64,000 nucleotides of DNA from Cricetomys ansorgei. Lineage: Eukaryota > Chordata > Mammalia > Rodentia > Nesomyidae. The notes below the pieces were generated by a model that was not told the origin of the DNA, did not search any database, and worked only from the letters and a program-made list of their open reading frames with translations. The position numbers and the translations under genes are program-made. The stretch covers positions 4,016,001 to 4,080,000 of the forward strand of contig JAMJFZ010003581.1 in NCBI GenBank assembly GCA_026225945.1, in the 5' to 3' direction. The stretch's first letter is position 1; the number at the start of each line of letters is the position of its first letter. Below are positions 1 through 12,475 of this stretch, piece after piece.

Positions 1-227
1 AGCATTTTAACCACCAAACCATCTCCCTAGCTCCTCTGGCACAGTTTAGTCAAGAAATTTGTTAGTGTCCTAAGGACATGAGCGGTCCTAGGTATGGTTG
101 AGGAGGTTTTTCTGTTGTAGATATGGGGAACAGTACCATGAAGACAGAGAAGGTAGCTGATTGATTGCCAGCATACTGAACGGGGTCATGAGAAGAGAGA
201 GAGGAAGAGAGGGGAGCAAAAGTGGAG

Positions 228-318
228 ACAGAGAGAGAGAGAGAGAGAGAAGAGAAGAGAAGAGAAGAGAAGAGAAGAGAAGAGAAGAGAAGAGAAGAGA
301 AGAGAAGAGAAGAGAAGG
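228..318 (+). repeat. (GA)n then (AAGAG)n microsatellite
   Basis: About 22 bases of GA are followed by about 14 copies of the pentamer AGAAG/AAGAG. Open frames across it are low-complexity artefacts. Confidence 0.97.
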
Positions 319-699
319 TGGGGATAAGAGTTGCATGGCCATGGCTAGATGGCAGGTTTTTATAGGAATCTGAAGCTGGGAGGAGGGAAAAAATGCCCCT
401 GGGTTGGAAAGGTTTCAGGTAGAGGGTGGGATAAGAGGAACAGGGAGGGGCCACAGGTACTGAGAGAGCCTGGTGGCCCATGTGCACTTTGGTACTCTAA
501 TAGGCAAATAGCTATTTGTCCCCGGTTTCTTTGGGGTGTGACAGTTACACATGTTAGCTAGTTACTCAACTTGGGTGTTAGTACATATTTTCAGAAACAA
601 AATCAAGATTTAACAAGGCACAATCACTTATTTAAGGAAACAACATGGAATTTTCAACTAGGTTCGCCTCTTTTTACCCCACAGCAGTCTCTGTTAAAA

Positions 700-782
700 A
701 AGAAAAGAAGGAAGAGAGAAAGAAAGGAGAAAGGAAGGAAGGAAGGAAGAAAAGAAGAAATAAAAAGAAAGAAAGAAAGAAA
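700..782 (+). repeat. (GAAA/GGAA)n purine tract
   Basis: Mixed AAGAAAG, GGAAGG and AAAGAAAG units. It directly precedes the SINE at 785. Confidence 0.93.
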
Positions 783-784
783 GT

Positions 785-965
785 TTGATTCAGCTAGGTA
801 TGGTGCTGCACACCTAGAATCCCTGAACTTTAGAGAGAGGCAGAGGACCAAAAGTTCAAGGTTATCCCTCCTCATCTATATAGAAAGATGGGGACCAGCC
901 CAGGTAACATGCAGGCCTGCCTCCAGAAAGGGTGGTGGAGGGAGAGGAAAAAAAAGGGAGAAGAG
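785..965 (+). mobile_element. B4/B1-like SINE with purine-rich tail
   Basis: CTAGGTATGGTGCTGCACAC, CTAGAATCCCTGAACTT and AGGCAGAGGACCAAAAGTTC resemble the B1-derived part of B4. It ends in an A/G-rich tail (GGAAAAAAAAGGGAG). Confidence 0.5.
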
Positions 966-1544
966 AGAGAGAGAGACATTATTAAAATTATATAAATTTT
1001 ATATAATTATTATATTATTATATAAATCTAGGTTTCAGACATAATCTACCTATGGCTGTCCATGCCCTCCCATGCAGGTTAACATCCTTTTTGTGGCTAA
1101 AGCTATTGCTTATAATCAAACAGATGAGTACAAATTTAAGCAGTTGGGAAATGAGCTGAAGGGCTGTTGTGCAAAGGTGAAGTAAGTAAGAGGTAAAGAC
1201 GTGAGAACAGCAGGAAGCAAGACAGAGCTTTGGATGACCTGGGGGCATTTATGTGGAGATTTCAGGTGGTAGAGGAACAAGAAAAAGAGGATTTGCTGAC
1301 AGGGAAAGAAGTCACTGGTGAAGGTCTGAGCAGCTTGTGTCACCCTAAGCCTAGAAGTTGGGTCTGGCCACACGTAGAAAGTGGAGCTGTTCCTCTTTGG
1401 CGCCCTAGGAAAAGGTACCAAAGGCCAGTGTGAACACTCATGTTCGGGGTTAAAGGCAGAGGAATCAAATGACTCCCTTAGGATCTCTTTATGACTTTGC
1501 CTCAGAAAACTACAGCTCCTTGTCCTTCAAATTATCATGAGAGA

Positions 1545-1640
1545 TGGGAGATGTAGCTCAGTTGATAGTGGGCTTGTTTAGCATGCATGGGTCCTAGGTT
1601 CCATCCCAGTATGGCTAGCCTGGGATACCTAAGACAATTA
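1545..1640 (+). mobile_element. ID-like SINE fragment
   Basis: GGGAGATGTAGCTCAGTTGA, TTTAGCATGCATGGGTCCTA and GGTTCCATCCCAGTATGG show a tRNA-derived A/B-box pattern typical of ID or B4 heads. It is not an intact tRNA gene. Confidence 0.6.
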
Positions 1641-3461
1641 TCAAGAGCCAGAGTGTGAGCAGAGAGGCACCCTGACCTCTGTGCACTGACTGAAGCCAAA
1701 GCGTGTGTCCCTGTTCACCACTACAGAAAGTCAAGTCTCAGAGAAAGATTGTAGGCCCAAAGTCACCTGGGAAGACAGCCGCAGGTGCAGGTGCTACTGA
1801 CAGAGACCCCAGAACATGGTGCGAGTCTTTCTGCTTGGCCACCACCCTGTCTTAAAGCTCCCAGTGCCTTCTTCATTTGCATGTGTGAGCATTTGTTAGC
1901 CATGAAATCTCTTTGCTTTCTCAAATCGTTTACAGGCAAGAGTAGGAGAGAGGATGACAAATGGTCTCCTGGACGGTTCACATCATTTCATGTGCCATCG
2001 TGTTCCTGGCACACAGTCAGCTGCCTGATAGGTGGAAGGTGTTCAGTAAGCATTGCTGAGAAATCATCTCTGACGTATTTCTAAAATATGGAGAGCAGGG
2101 ATTAGGAAGCGCCTACTGTGAGTGGCTGAGCTGTCCAGAGAGGTAAAGACTTTGAAAAGTGCATGACACAGCTTAGATCCTCAAAATACGCAGAGCATAC
2201 TGAATCCAGCAAAGACTCAGATCAAAGGAGTCTGGGAAAACATTATAGGCATTGGCGATCTTTCTGGAAACTTCTAACTGTACATCTAATCCTGATCATT
2301 AATTCGAATTACTCAGCTAGTCCACACATTCATCTGTTCCTTCCTTCCTTCATTTAAGAATTCAGAAAGTACTAACTGAACACACGTGATAGGTCAGACA
2401 GAGCGGCGAGTGTTATTCAGAAATAAAGCAGCAGTGTGTGATCAAGGGTGAGAAAACCCATAGCAACCATCACATTGTATGCCATAAAATCACAGACCCA
2501 GGGTGCCTGGTAGGGGATGGACTGAATGTAGGGGCATGAGGGTAAAATAAGACTGTAATGGGTAACTGGGGAGAAGCCGAATGGAGGTATCCAGCAAGGG
2601 AAAGCGGCAAGCTCAGACATAGGTGGGCAGCAGAGTAGTCACGTGGTGAGGGCTGTGGGACTAAAATACCGTGGAAAGTCAGATGATGAGAGGTAAGACT
2701 GGCGGGATATTATGGAGCAGACTTTGAGAAAGCCATCTGCCCTCCCCAAGGCAGGACCTGGCAAGATTTACTAAACCTCTCACCCATCCCAGGAACTTGG
2801 ATAAAATGCAGACTCAGGAAGCCTAGGGAGGAGATGGGTGCTTTGTGTTTCTAAGGTGCTCTTAAAGTGACGCCTGATACAAATGACACCCAGTGCCCCA
2901 TAGGTGGCAGAGCTGTAAGCAGCGGGGTATGTATATTAGATGTAGCTCAGGAGGAGAACCACAAAATCACAATTGCTTTTTCCCATGAACTCTGTAGCAG
3001 GGTACAGAGGACGAATGGAGAAAAACAGTACCGAAACAAGTGCACAACAGCAAATTAATAAATAAATAAGAGCATCTAAACCAAGTAAGCTAAGGAAAAG
3101 AGTTTAATAAGTTGGCTGGAAGCCAGGACAAACCTTCCTCCTCAAGGGAAGGCTGGTGATGAGGGTGATATGAGACCACAAAGCATAAGCAAACCCCCGT
3201 CTAATTTAGAGAACGCTGTGGTATCGATTGAATATGCCTCGCCTTTCTCTGGATCTCAACTGCATCATCTTGAACCCCACTAAGGTCCAACAAAAGCTGC
3301 CAGTAAGGGGTGAGCATCATGCCTGCAAAGGATTTCCACACCCAACGGTCAAGCCAGGCTTTGTTGCTAACTGGATATGTAGTTCAGGAAATCTCAGGGA
3401 GAGCAAGAAAGTTCTGGAAAACAACACAGATGTCCACCAAATCCCTCAACAATGTTTTGTC

Positions 3462-3486
3462 TGTCTCTCTCTCTCTCTCTCTTTCA
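3462..3486 (+). repeat. (TC)n microsatellite
   Basis: About 12 TC units within TCTGTCTCTC...CTTTCACTC. Confidence 0.9.
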
Positions 3487-5396
3487 CTCTCACATATAAT
3501 GTACAGGTATGTACACAAGAAACACTTTGTATTGCTGCTGGTTTAATTCTCCATCAACCTTGAGATATTACTAACTCAAAAACTTGAAAAGGAATGAAAC
3601 AATCATGGTAGGGGTATGCACAGTGGGGAAAAGGCCAGTCAGCTCACAAATATTTCCCCCTTCACTACACGCAAGCCAAAACTGCGACCACTAATGGGAT
3701 GTTCCTCCAAAGAAAACAAGAATCAGGCTTTGAGTTTCAAGTACTATGCTGGTTGCTGCTCTCTGGCCAAAGACATACAAACTCAAAACAACCGACCAGA
3801 ATATCCTCTGCCTGCCACGATTTCCCCATGCAATCTTGTAAACCAGCTACCTCCACAAGGCACATGAATGGAACACCAGCAGCAACAGGGGAGTGCTGGG
3901 TAGACACCCCGTCCATCCGCTTTAGAGGAGTTTGCCTCACACCCAAGGAAACAAAAGACAACACAGGTACCTACCTTTCTCTTCAGCAGTAGGCAGCCTC
4001 CTCAAATTTAATCCTATATGGAAGGTCTCCCCCCAGACCTCTGAGGTGACATAAAACTTAAGAGCGCCTCATTCATTCAGGCAGCACCGGGAAGACAGGT
4101 AGAGTTTCACCAAATCAGACTAGGTGCTCGCAGGCTCTCACACAGGCTTCCAGACCAGAGGTGAACTGTGGGCTGTTCTCCAGTCCAGGAAGAAACTGGG
4201 AGGGAACCCTGTGGCTGGAGGTGGAGGCGGAGGCTGGGGAAGGGAAGTAATCTGGGGACTGTAATAAACGAGAGATCCTCTCCACATGATTTCCTGTATT
4301 TGGTGCCTCTTGCTTCCCTCAGGCTCCCCAGAGGAAATCAGAAATTTAAGCTTATCCTTTGGCCACAGAGAGAGGAGATAAGAAACACACTAAGGACCAT
4401 GAAAACGAGAAGAGGGCAGCAGGCAGGGAGCTCATGGGCTAGCTACCTTTTTTACCTTTATCTAAGTACATTCTTCCTGAAGTTTCTCCAAGTGTTTAAC
4501 TCCGCCAAAGTCAAGGATACCTTCACCCTCTTCCATGCAGCTTCTGGCCGTAGTCCAGATGTCCCATAGCAGAGCAGTGAGTGAGAAGCAGGTCAGAAAG
4601 GGCTCAGGAAGAGCCTATTTCCCTGGCCTCAGGAGAGACCCACACTGCCCTGGTTTTTGGAAAGCTCCTGATAGTCTTTATTAATCTTGAAAAATCTAAT
4701 GGTTCTCAAGCAGTTTTTGTCACAGGGCTTGAAGATTTATTGGTGATCTACAAACCAAAAATTGCTGCAAGCAGGACACTCTACATGAAATGTGAAGCTC
4801 GTTGTGAGCTGAAAATGGAAGACACTCATCCAAAAGTGTGAAGATTAAAGATGGTGGCAATAGATTAGTCAGCCAGAGACAAGGAAGAAAGCCTTTGTGA
4901 GCTCAATATAATGGGAAATCTATCAAGCTGGTCTTAATTATAGGAAGATGATGGGGATTCTAAATGGGTTGACTTCAATAAGTACACTTTAAAGCCTGAA
5001 TTCCTACTCCCCATGTCTGTCACTCTCTGAGTGATGTGGACTGGATCTGTTTCTGCATTATATCCCCAGGACCCAGGACCCAGGACTCAGGACCCATGAC
5101 CCGGCAATATTTGGTTTCTGTAGGTTGAGAGTTACTGGGAAGAATGTTTATTAATTACCACTACACAGGATCTTTGGGAGAAAGAGAAAATACATAGCTC
5201 AGAGGAAAACACAACTCTTGTTAGGCTTTATAGCTTAAACTCTGGCAGATGGAGTGCAGTATCTTCACAGGAAACACTGGTCATATTTAGCTAAGAAACT
5301 ATAGCTTGTCATGTCCTCGCAAACGGTGTTATGAGTAGGTGATGGCCAGAAAATGGAATGAAATTCAGAAAATGAAGCTTTAAGAGTCAGCTATCC

Positions 5397-5632
5397 TGGG
5401 GGTGGAGAGATGGCTCAGGAGTTAAGAGCACTGACTATTCTTCCAGAGGACCTGGGTTTGCCTCCCAGCACCCGCATGATAACCCACAATGATCTGTGAC
5501 TACAGTCACATGGAATCTGACACTTTCTTCTGGCCTCCATAGAAACCAGACATACACATGATGCACAAGTAGACACGCCGGCAAAACACTCATGCACATG
5601 CAGATAGATGGGCAGATAGATAGATAGATATT
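5397..5632 (+). mobile_element. B2 SINE
   Basis: A clear B2: GGTGGAGAGATGGCTCAGGA, TTAAGAGCACTGACTATTCT, TCCAGAGGACCTGGGTTTGC and TTCTTCTGGCCTC, ending in a short (GATA)n at 5600-5630. Confidence 0.88.
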
Positions 5633-6011
5633 TTAAAGTTACCTATGCCTCTCAGTGAAGAGACATTCACGTGTCTTACTTTCTACCCTCATCCCGGAGT
5701 CTGGCATAGTGAACCTATTTGAGCTGGCTTGGGGACAATAGGGAGATTTGGTCCAGAAGGAATTGTCTCAGCAGCAGCACCCCAATTTTCATCCGAAGAA
5801 AAAGGAAGAGTCAGCATTTCTTGAAACACAAGCTCAGCCATTTTTGCCAAGTCTGAGGAAAGAGCACAATGCCTATAAATAAGGACCAAACCTTGAAGAC
5901 ATTCAGAGGGACTTTTCAGATCCTTCCGTAACTTAGCTGTTCAAGATGCACCACCACTCTCTAGATAATCTTTCTTTTCTCAATATAGCAGCTTCTCTTA
6001 ACCTTAAAAAA

Positions 6012-6200
6012 AAAGGTTATGGTACCAGAGAAACGGATCTTACATTTAAGAACACTCACTGTTCTAGAAGACCTGAGCTTGGTTCACAGCTTGGTTCACA
6101 TGGGGCGGCTCACAACCACCTGTAACTCCAGTTCCACACTCTTTTGGCTTTGTTGGATACCTACAGCTCACACATACATAAATAAAAATAAATCTTTAAA
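6012..6200 (+). mobile_element. B2-like SINE (old)
   Basis: AAGAACACTCACTGTTCTAG, AAGACCTGAGCTTGGTTCAC and GGCTCACAACCACCTGTAAC, with an AATAAAAATAAATC tail. The tRNA-like head is degraded. Confidence 0.65.
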
Positions 6201-6902
6201 ATGTTTAGATGGGCTCATAAGAAATGGATTAAAGTTAGTAAGGGTGAAGGAAAGCACAAGATTGTCAAGAGGCAAGGAGAGACAGGGAAAGGAGGAAATG
6301 CCAAACAGGAAAACCAGAAGGGGAAGGAGAGAAGGGATGGCTAGAGAAAAGAAGGGGGTGGGATGAAGATAGGAAAAGTGGGAAGAAGCAGGGGGTGAGA
6401 TAAGGTTAGAAAACATCAGGACAGGAAGTCAAAGGCTATCCCAGGCCAGCATTTCCTCTAGGGACGGCGACACAGTAGGCTCTCTGTGCTTCCTGCTTGA
6501 CTCCTTCATCCTGACTCTAGCAGACAGAGGGAGATTCAGGAACATGCCCCCCCCCAGTGGCTGCCATTGCAACAAAAACAAGCAAACAAACAAACAAACA
6601 ACAAAACAGCCTCTGCATTTTTCTTGGATTCGAAGCATTATTAAAACCAAACAGTCATTTGTCAGTTTAAAACATAGCCCTGACAGTCAGCACCTGAATT
6701 TCTAAGTATATATTTGGGTTCCTCCCCATGGCTCCAGAATCAAGTGGTCACATTGTCTATTTACAAAGGCTCTTCTTGGCCTGAGGAGCTCCACTTCGGG
6801 CTGCCTGATTAAAGCACACACAATGCCAACATGTGCAGAGACAATCAAAGCACATACATGCACTCCGAATAGCCAGTTTTGTGCTTAGAATTGGACATTT
6901 TT

Positions 6903-7112
6903 GAAGATTTATTTTGGTTTTTTTTTTTTTTTTTGATATGTATGTATGTGCATGTGGGGGTGGGGTTTGCTGCAAAGGCCAGAAGAGGGGTCAGATCCCC
7001 TGGAGCCAGAATTATAGCCTATTTTGAGACGTCCAATGTGGATACTAGGAACAAAACGTGGGTCATCTGGAAGGACAGCAAGTACTTTGAACTGCTGAGT
7101 CATCTCTCTAGC
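6903..7112 (-). mobile_element. B2 SINE, reverse orientation
   Basis: The tail (poly-T, ATGTATGTATGTGCATGTG) is on the left. AAGGCCAGAAGAGGGGTCAG and CTGAGTCATCTCTCTAGCC follow on the right. A (TA)n(TG)n tract (7114-7170) is joined to the element's 5' end. Confidence 0.82.
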
Positions 7113-7113
7113 C

Positions 7114-7170
<57 letters not shown>
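7114..7170 (+). repeat. (TA)n(TG)n microsatellite
   Basis: TA repeats grade into about 23 TG units, at the 5' end of the reversed B2. Confidence 0.96.
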
Positions 7171-7172
<2 letters not shown>

Positions 7173-8319
7173 GGTAGTCTGTGGATTATTTGCACTTTTT
7201 CTCAGCAAGTCTCCACTTGGCTCCTAGTCAGTGGGTATGATTCCCATAAAAAAATGGAAATATCAGAGACAGTGGAAGACATTGAAATGGGATCATCCTG
7301 TCCACAGCATGTCGAATGGCACCTAGGAGATCTTTTAATGAGGGTGTGTGAATCTATAGGGGCCTATTTGTTTTTTATTATCATTGACCATTTTATATTT
7401 ATTTGAAAACATATAGAAACGAGTGGTACAGTAAATGGTTCTCATTTTAGAAATGGAGACTCATTTTGTTCAGTGTAGTACGGTGTAACTGATTTCCTCT
7501 CTGTATAAATGCCTATTCTGAGCGTGGTATCTGAGCTCATTATGGGGTGTTATCCAGTGTTGCAGTTCAGCCTTTCTGATCATCTGTATACCTGTCTTTC
7601 ATTTTTCCCTTGGGACAATTTTTAACACCTGACGTTCCCCTTCATTAATGCCTAAGATAAAGGCAATTTCTGTTCTATATTTGCTTCATATTAAGGTAAG
7701 AATTATGATCTTTGCCGCTTTGGAAATAATCTTTGGACAGAAGACAGATGGTAACGTTGCCGACAGAGTGTTGTTTCAGATATTCCCAGTGGCCGGCTGT
7801 TTCCTTCAATGTTCCGACTAGCTTTCGACGGTCCCCGAGTATATAAAATAAAAGCAGGGCATAAGCAGAGCATGTTGATTGATAAAGTAAAATGGCAGGA
7901 GGACAAGTGGACAAATGGGAACAGCTAGGACTCACCTGCTCTGGCACAGAGGAGAACCAAATCGACAGGTATGTGGGGACTTCCGATATCAGTGACTGTG
8001 GGCAAAGCCTGGAGATCACCAAGAGAGAGACTGAAACCCTGGAAGGTGCAAAGAGCTGAGATAACAGTGGTGACAGGAGAGGAAATATCCAGCATCTAAC
8101 ACTCTGGTTCTACACCTCAGGGAGTCTCTCTTATGCAGGGATACTAGAGAGTTCTAGTAAACTATACCATGGAAGAGACTGGCCATGCTAACTTCTAGAA
8201 AGTATCGTAATCCCCAGGAGCCAACAACCCCAAAGGACAAGTAAGCTGAATCCTTGCAGCGTCTCATCTCATCATAGCCCAGTGAAGCCTTAGGGTGCTG
8301 TGACAAGGAGCGATCTCTT

Positions 8320-8548
8320 TTTCTTTCCTCCATTGTATTTTATGTGCAGGAGTGTTATGTCAGAATGTATGCCTTTCCACCAAGTGAGTGCAGCCCCTGC
8401 AGAGGCCAGGCAGGAGAGGGCATCAGATCACCTGCAACCGAAGTCACAGACAGTTGTAAGCTGCCATGTGGGTGCTAGGAATGGAACCTAGGTCCTCTGC
8501 AAGAGCAGCCAAAATGCTCTTAACTGCTGAATCATCTCTCAAGCCCCA
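8320..8548 (-). mobile_element. B2 SINE, reverse orientation
   Basis: TAAGCTGCCATGTGGGTGCT, AACCTAGGTCCTCTGCAAGA, GCTCTTAACTGCTGAATCAT and CTCTCAAGCCCC form a typical reversed B2 head. Confidence 0.82.
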
Positions 8549-9649
8549 CAAGGAGCTATATCTTGAGAGGAGAGAAAAGAGACTGGATAGATTAAAAGCT
8601 GGATTCATCTGGTATAGAGGAACACTTGGAAGAAGTTTTTCTTATTTTGGTTTCTTTAAAAATGCAAAATGGCATTTGGATTAGGTTTGTGTTCCCACTC
8701 CAGCTGTGGTATAATTGTTTGTGTGTTGGATTTGGAATGCTTGAAGCAGGTGACTATTATTTGGGTAGGTGCTGTCGTTCTGGCACCTGTGGCTTGTTTG
8801 TGGAATTGTGTACTGAATGGATTTATGGAAACTTTTGGCTTAGGGTATAAAAAGTGTGATGCTCCGACAGTTGGGGTGGGCTTTCTTGATGGTTCATTGG
8901 TTGGGTTGCTGTCGTTACTGTGATAATTCCTAAAAGAACAAAGGTTGGAGAGATTGAGTTTCCATACCATGAGCTGAAACACTTATCTGACTCACTGTCA
9001 GCTAGTTCTCTTCAAGCTTAGGACAGCCTAAAAAGAAGCTGTCAAGATTTCTACCTGTCTCTCATTCTATATCAAGACCACTTGCAAAAGTGTTGAAGAT
9101 TTCTTTCTATCTTTCCTTTCTCCTTCCCTAAACTGAGGGTAAAAGATTGTAGTGTACTGCTACAATCTGGCATTTTTTTCCAGGGTTGAGGATTGACCCC
9201 AAGGCCATGAACACGCTAGTAAACACGGTACCAACCGAGCCTCAGCTCTGGTTTTCACTACTAGGTTTTGCCAAACTTTTAAAGAACTGATGCCAGTTCT
9301 TGTCAAACCACCCCATAGAATTGAGACCAAAAGAACTCTTCAAAATTCATCCTGAGGCCAGCATCTCTCTGTTCCTAAAACTAGACAAGGGCACAGCAAC
9401 AGCGATCTGTATATTGACATCTCTGATGGGCATTGGCACAAAATTTCTCAAGCAAAATATTTGCAAATCAAATTGAATATCGTATCGGAACTTTCTTTCG
9501 TCATGATCAAGTTGGTATCTTTCCAGGCATACAGGGATGGTTAAACATATGTAAATCAATAACTGTAAGATAATGCATCAAAACTACAGGTAAAGATTAT
9601 AGTCTTCTCAATAGCTATAAAACATTACTCAGTAAAAAAAATCAACATT

Positions 9650-9960
9650 GAGAGGCCAAGGAGGTGGCTCCGTGCTTGCTGGGCAAGCGTAAGCATATGA
9701 GCATGGATTCCCAGTACCAGAGTAAAGCATTGGGTGTGGTGGTTGGTGTATGCTTGTTAAACCAAACGTGAGAAGCAGAGAAAGGTGGATCATGGGACCC
9801 GAGATGACTTGCTGGCCAACTCTTAGTTGACGGTGACTCTGTCTGAGTGAAGTCAACGGGAAGAGTGAGAGAGGATGACACATGACGTGGACCTGTAGCC
9901 TCTATGTGAGCACACATGGACATTCATACCTGCATACATACATTCATATATGTTCCCCCG
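9650..9960 (+). mobile_element. B3/B4-like SINE inside the L1 fragment
   Basis: A tRNA-like head (GGAGGTGGCTCCGTGCTTGC, GATTCCCAGTACC) is followed by a body ending in a CA/TA-rich 3' stretch. It splits the L1 ORF2 remnant between about 9650 and 9965, so it inserted after the L1. Confidence 0.6.
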
Positions 9961-11407
9961 AACACAAAGTCAACATCATTTTATGATTAAAGTCCTGAAA
10001 TAAGCATAGAAGTGCTTCAACATGACAAAGACTAGAGATGATGGATCCATAGCCAACACCGTAGGAAACAGAAAGATACGAAAGCATGTCTTCCAAGATC
10101 GGTCATGACAGAGGTTCCACTTCTGACACCTTTATTTAATATAGTACTAGACAATTCAGTCAGAGCAACTGGGCAAGGGGGTAAAATCAAAACCATACAG
10201 TTTGGGAAGAAATCAAAATATGCGTATTTGCAGAAGATATGATCGTGCATATACAGAAACCTTCATCAAAACTTTCACCAAAAGATTCCTAATTCAATAA
10301 AGTAAAGCGCATAAACTCAATACAGGAATTTTACATTCCAACAGTGAGTTTGCTGGGAAAGAGATCATTAAGGCAGTCCCATTTACAACAGCTACAAAAA
10401 ATAAATAAATAAAACACTAAGAATAAAGGTAACCAAGGAAAGCCTTCTATAACAGAAATTATGGAACACTGAAAAAGGGAACTGCAAACCCAAAATGACA
10501 GGAATACCACCCATATTTCTAGATCAGAAGAATTAATATTGTTAGAATGCCACCCTCAAAGCCGTCTACAAATTTAATGCAGTGTTCATAAGAATAGCAA
10601 CGACAATCATAGCAGACCTAGAAAAAAAGCCTAAAATTCATATACAAGCACAAAAGACCCTGAGTAACTATAGAATCTTGAACAAAGCTATAAGCACCCA
10701 GATATCTGATTCCAAGCCATATTACAGAATCATACTGCCCAGAACAACATGGTGCTGGGCACAGATCAATAGAATAGTCATACACTTAGGAATAAGTGTG
10801 TCAACCCTGGTCAACTGACTCTCAACAATGGTACCAAAGGCTTACGCTAGAGAAGAGACAGAATCCAGCCAGTGGTTCTGGGAAGGCTGGGTATTCACAT
10901 AAGGAAAACTGAAACTTGACCGCCCCTCTTACACCCCATACAAACATCAGTTCTAGGTGGATGAAAGAGCTATATAAGATCTGAAACTCTAAGCAGAAGG
11001 AACACTTAAAGGCATTGGAGCAGACATTCATTTTCTAAGTAGGACCTTAAAAGCTCAGGAAAGAAATGCAAAATAATGAATAATAATAATAATAATAAAT
11101 GGGACCATATTGTACCAAGGCGGGGGCAGGAGTGGGAGTGCTTTCTTGCTTCAAAGGAAATAATGCCTGAAGAGACAACCTGGTGAATGGGCGAATGAGA
11201 GATGGTGAAGTTTCAAAACTCAATGACACAAAACAAAACAAAAAAAAATACTTTAAGAAAAGGACAAAGACATAAGGGGACAATACAATAAGAAGAAACA
11301 GGTAGTCAAGAGTGTGTGGAAAAATGCTGTATATCCTGAACTGTCAAGGAGATGTCAATCAAAACTGTGGTAAGTTTTAACATCCTACCTGAGTGTGAGT
11401 GACATTA

Positions 11408-11585
11408 TCAAAAAGGCAAAAAGAAAGAAAAAGAAAGGAAGGGAGGGAGGGAGAGGGAGGGAGAGAGAGTGGGACTGAGGGTAGGAGGGAGGGAGGGAGG
11501 GAGAGAAGAAAGAAAGAAGAAAGGAAGGAAGGAAGGGAGGGAGGGAGGGAGGAAGGAAGGAAGAAAGGAAGGAAGGAGAAAGGAG
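11408..11585 (+). repeat. (GGAA/GGGA/GAAA)n purine tract within L1
   Basis: About 180 bases are almost purely purine, with GGGA, GAAA and GGAA runs. Normal L1 3' ORF2 sequence stands on both sides (ACATTATCAAAAAGG to the left, ACTCATGCATTATTGGTGG to the right), so the tract grew inside the element. Confidence 0.9.
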
Positions 11586-11717
11586 ACTGGTAAGAAAAGA
11601 ACTCATGCATTATTGGTGGAGTGTAAATTGGTACAGCAACTTGTGGGTCCTTGGAAAACTAAAAATAGATCTATGTTTTATTATTTTATATATGAAAGAA
11701 TTTTAGTTAACTAAAAT

Positions 11718-11765
11718 TATATATATATATCATATATAAAATATATATCATATATAAAATAATAA
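11718..11765 (+). repeat. AT-rich imperfect inverted/tandem repeat
   Basis: TATATATATCATATATAAAA is repeated twice with small changes and flanked by AAATAATAAAACATAGAT-like sequence. It lies at the end of the L1 fragment. Confidence 0.8.
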
Positions 11766-11962
11766 AACATAGATTTTTCTTTTTGTAATTTTTTTAACAG
11801 TGCATATGAAATCAATAAACAGCCCATCGGTCCATTTTTAATGAAAAGTAGGCAAGTCGTGTTCAGAATACTGTAACCCTCTGTTGATCCCCATGGTCTG
11901 CTGCTTCCCTGAGAGCATTTGCTATGTAAGTAACTGGTGTGTACATCTGACACCTTGTCGAA

Positions 11963-12090
11963 ATTAAATCTAAGCTAGGCATGGTGGCTCATACCTGCAA
12001 TCCTAGCACTGGAGAGGCTGAGCCATTTTTACAGTGAGTTTTAGCCTAAGTTGGGCCATAGAGTGCGACCCTATCTCAACATAAAGCAAG
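11963..12090 (+). mobile_element. B1-like SINE
   Basis: AGCTAGGCATGGTGGCTCAT, GCAATCCTAGCACTGGAGAG and GAGTGCGACCCTATCTCAAC form a diverged plus-strand B1. Confidence 0.6.
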
Positions 12091-12144
12091 TAAAATCGGT
12101 TTGATGGCTTTCAGCCATTGTTGTCATGCCAAACACTGCTTTCG

Positions 12145-12275
12145 TTTTTATCTGTTTTCTTTAACTAGAGCTTTGCCATGTGGTCAGGACTGGCTGCAAA
12201 CTCCTCATCCTCCTGCCTCAGTCTCCCATGATGAAGGTTACATAAGCTACCACTACCATGCTTGCCTGTGTTTAT
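12145..12275 (-). mobile_element. B1/B4-like SINE, reverse orientation
   Basis: AGAGCTTTGCCATGTGGTC, CAGGACTGGCTGCAAACTC, CATCCTCCTGCCTCAGTCTC and ACCACTACCATGCTTGCCTG form an old reverse element. Confidence 0.5.
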
Positions 12276-12389
12276 TATTCCAATTTTTGGTAGAGGTAGG
12301 CAATATCTTGTACAGTACAGTCCTTGACCTGTCCCGTAGCATGATACTGTATGCTCAAGTTCAAGATTCATCTCCTGGTGACGAACCAT

Positions 12390-12475
12390 GCTGAGGACCA
12401 GGAATACAGTTCAGTGATAGAGTATGTAGCTAGCATGCAAAAGACATTAGGTTTAATCCCCAGTACTACAGAAAT
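12390..12475 (+). mobile_element. ID-like SINE fragment
   Basis: CCAGGAATACAGTTCAGTGA, GTAGCTAGCATGCAAAAGAC and GGTTTAATCCCCAGTACTAC form a degraded tRNA-derived head. Confidence 0.55.

Larger units (their letters stand above)
970..5396. other. Intergenic sequence, no gene seen
   Basis: Apart from the ID-like piece at 1545 and the (TC)n at 3462, this is anonymous sequence. Open frames up to about 130 codons lack start context, homology or exon-like signals that I recognise. Confidence 0.6.
9265..11690 (+). mobile_element. Degenerate LINE-1 fragment (ORF2 C-terminal part to 3' region)
   Basis: Diagnostic L1 ORF2 stretches appear in order: the palm-region remnant CCAGCATCTCTCTGTTCCTA, AGATATGATCGTGCATATAC, CCCATTTACAACAGCTACAA, AACAACATGGTGCTGGGCAC, CTCAACAATGGTACCAAAGG and TCAATCAAAACTGTGG. 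All frames are broken, with open pieces of only about 80 codons. The element is interrupted by a SINE at about 9650-9960 and by a GGAA expansion at 11408-11585. It is a dead copy. Confidence 0.85.

Noticed and set aside
1545..1640. A possible tRNA gene (A- and B-box-like sequence), and similar pieces at 12390, 21748, 29450 and 46278.
   Set aside because: The stems do not pair as in a functional tRNA. They match ID/B4 SINE heads.
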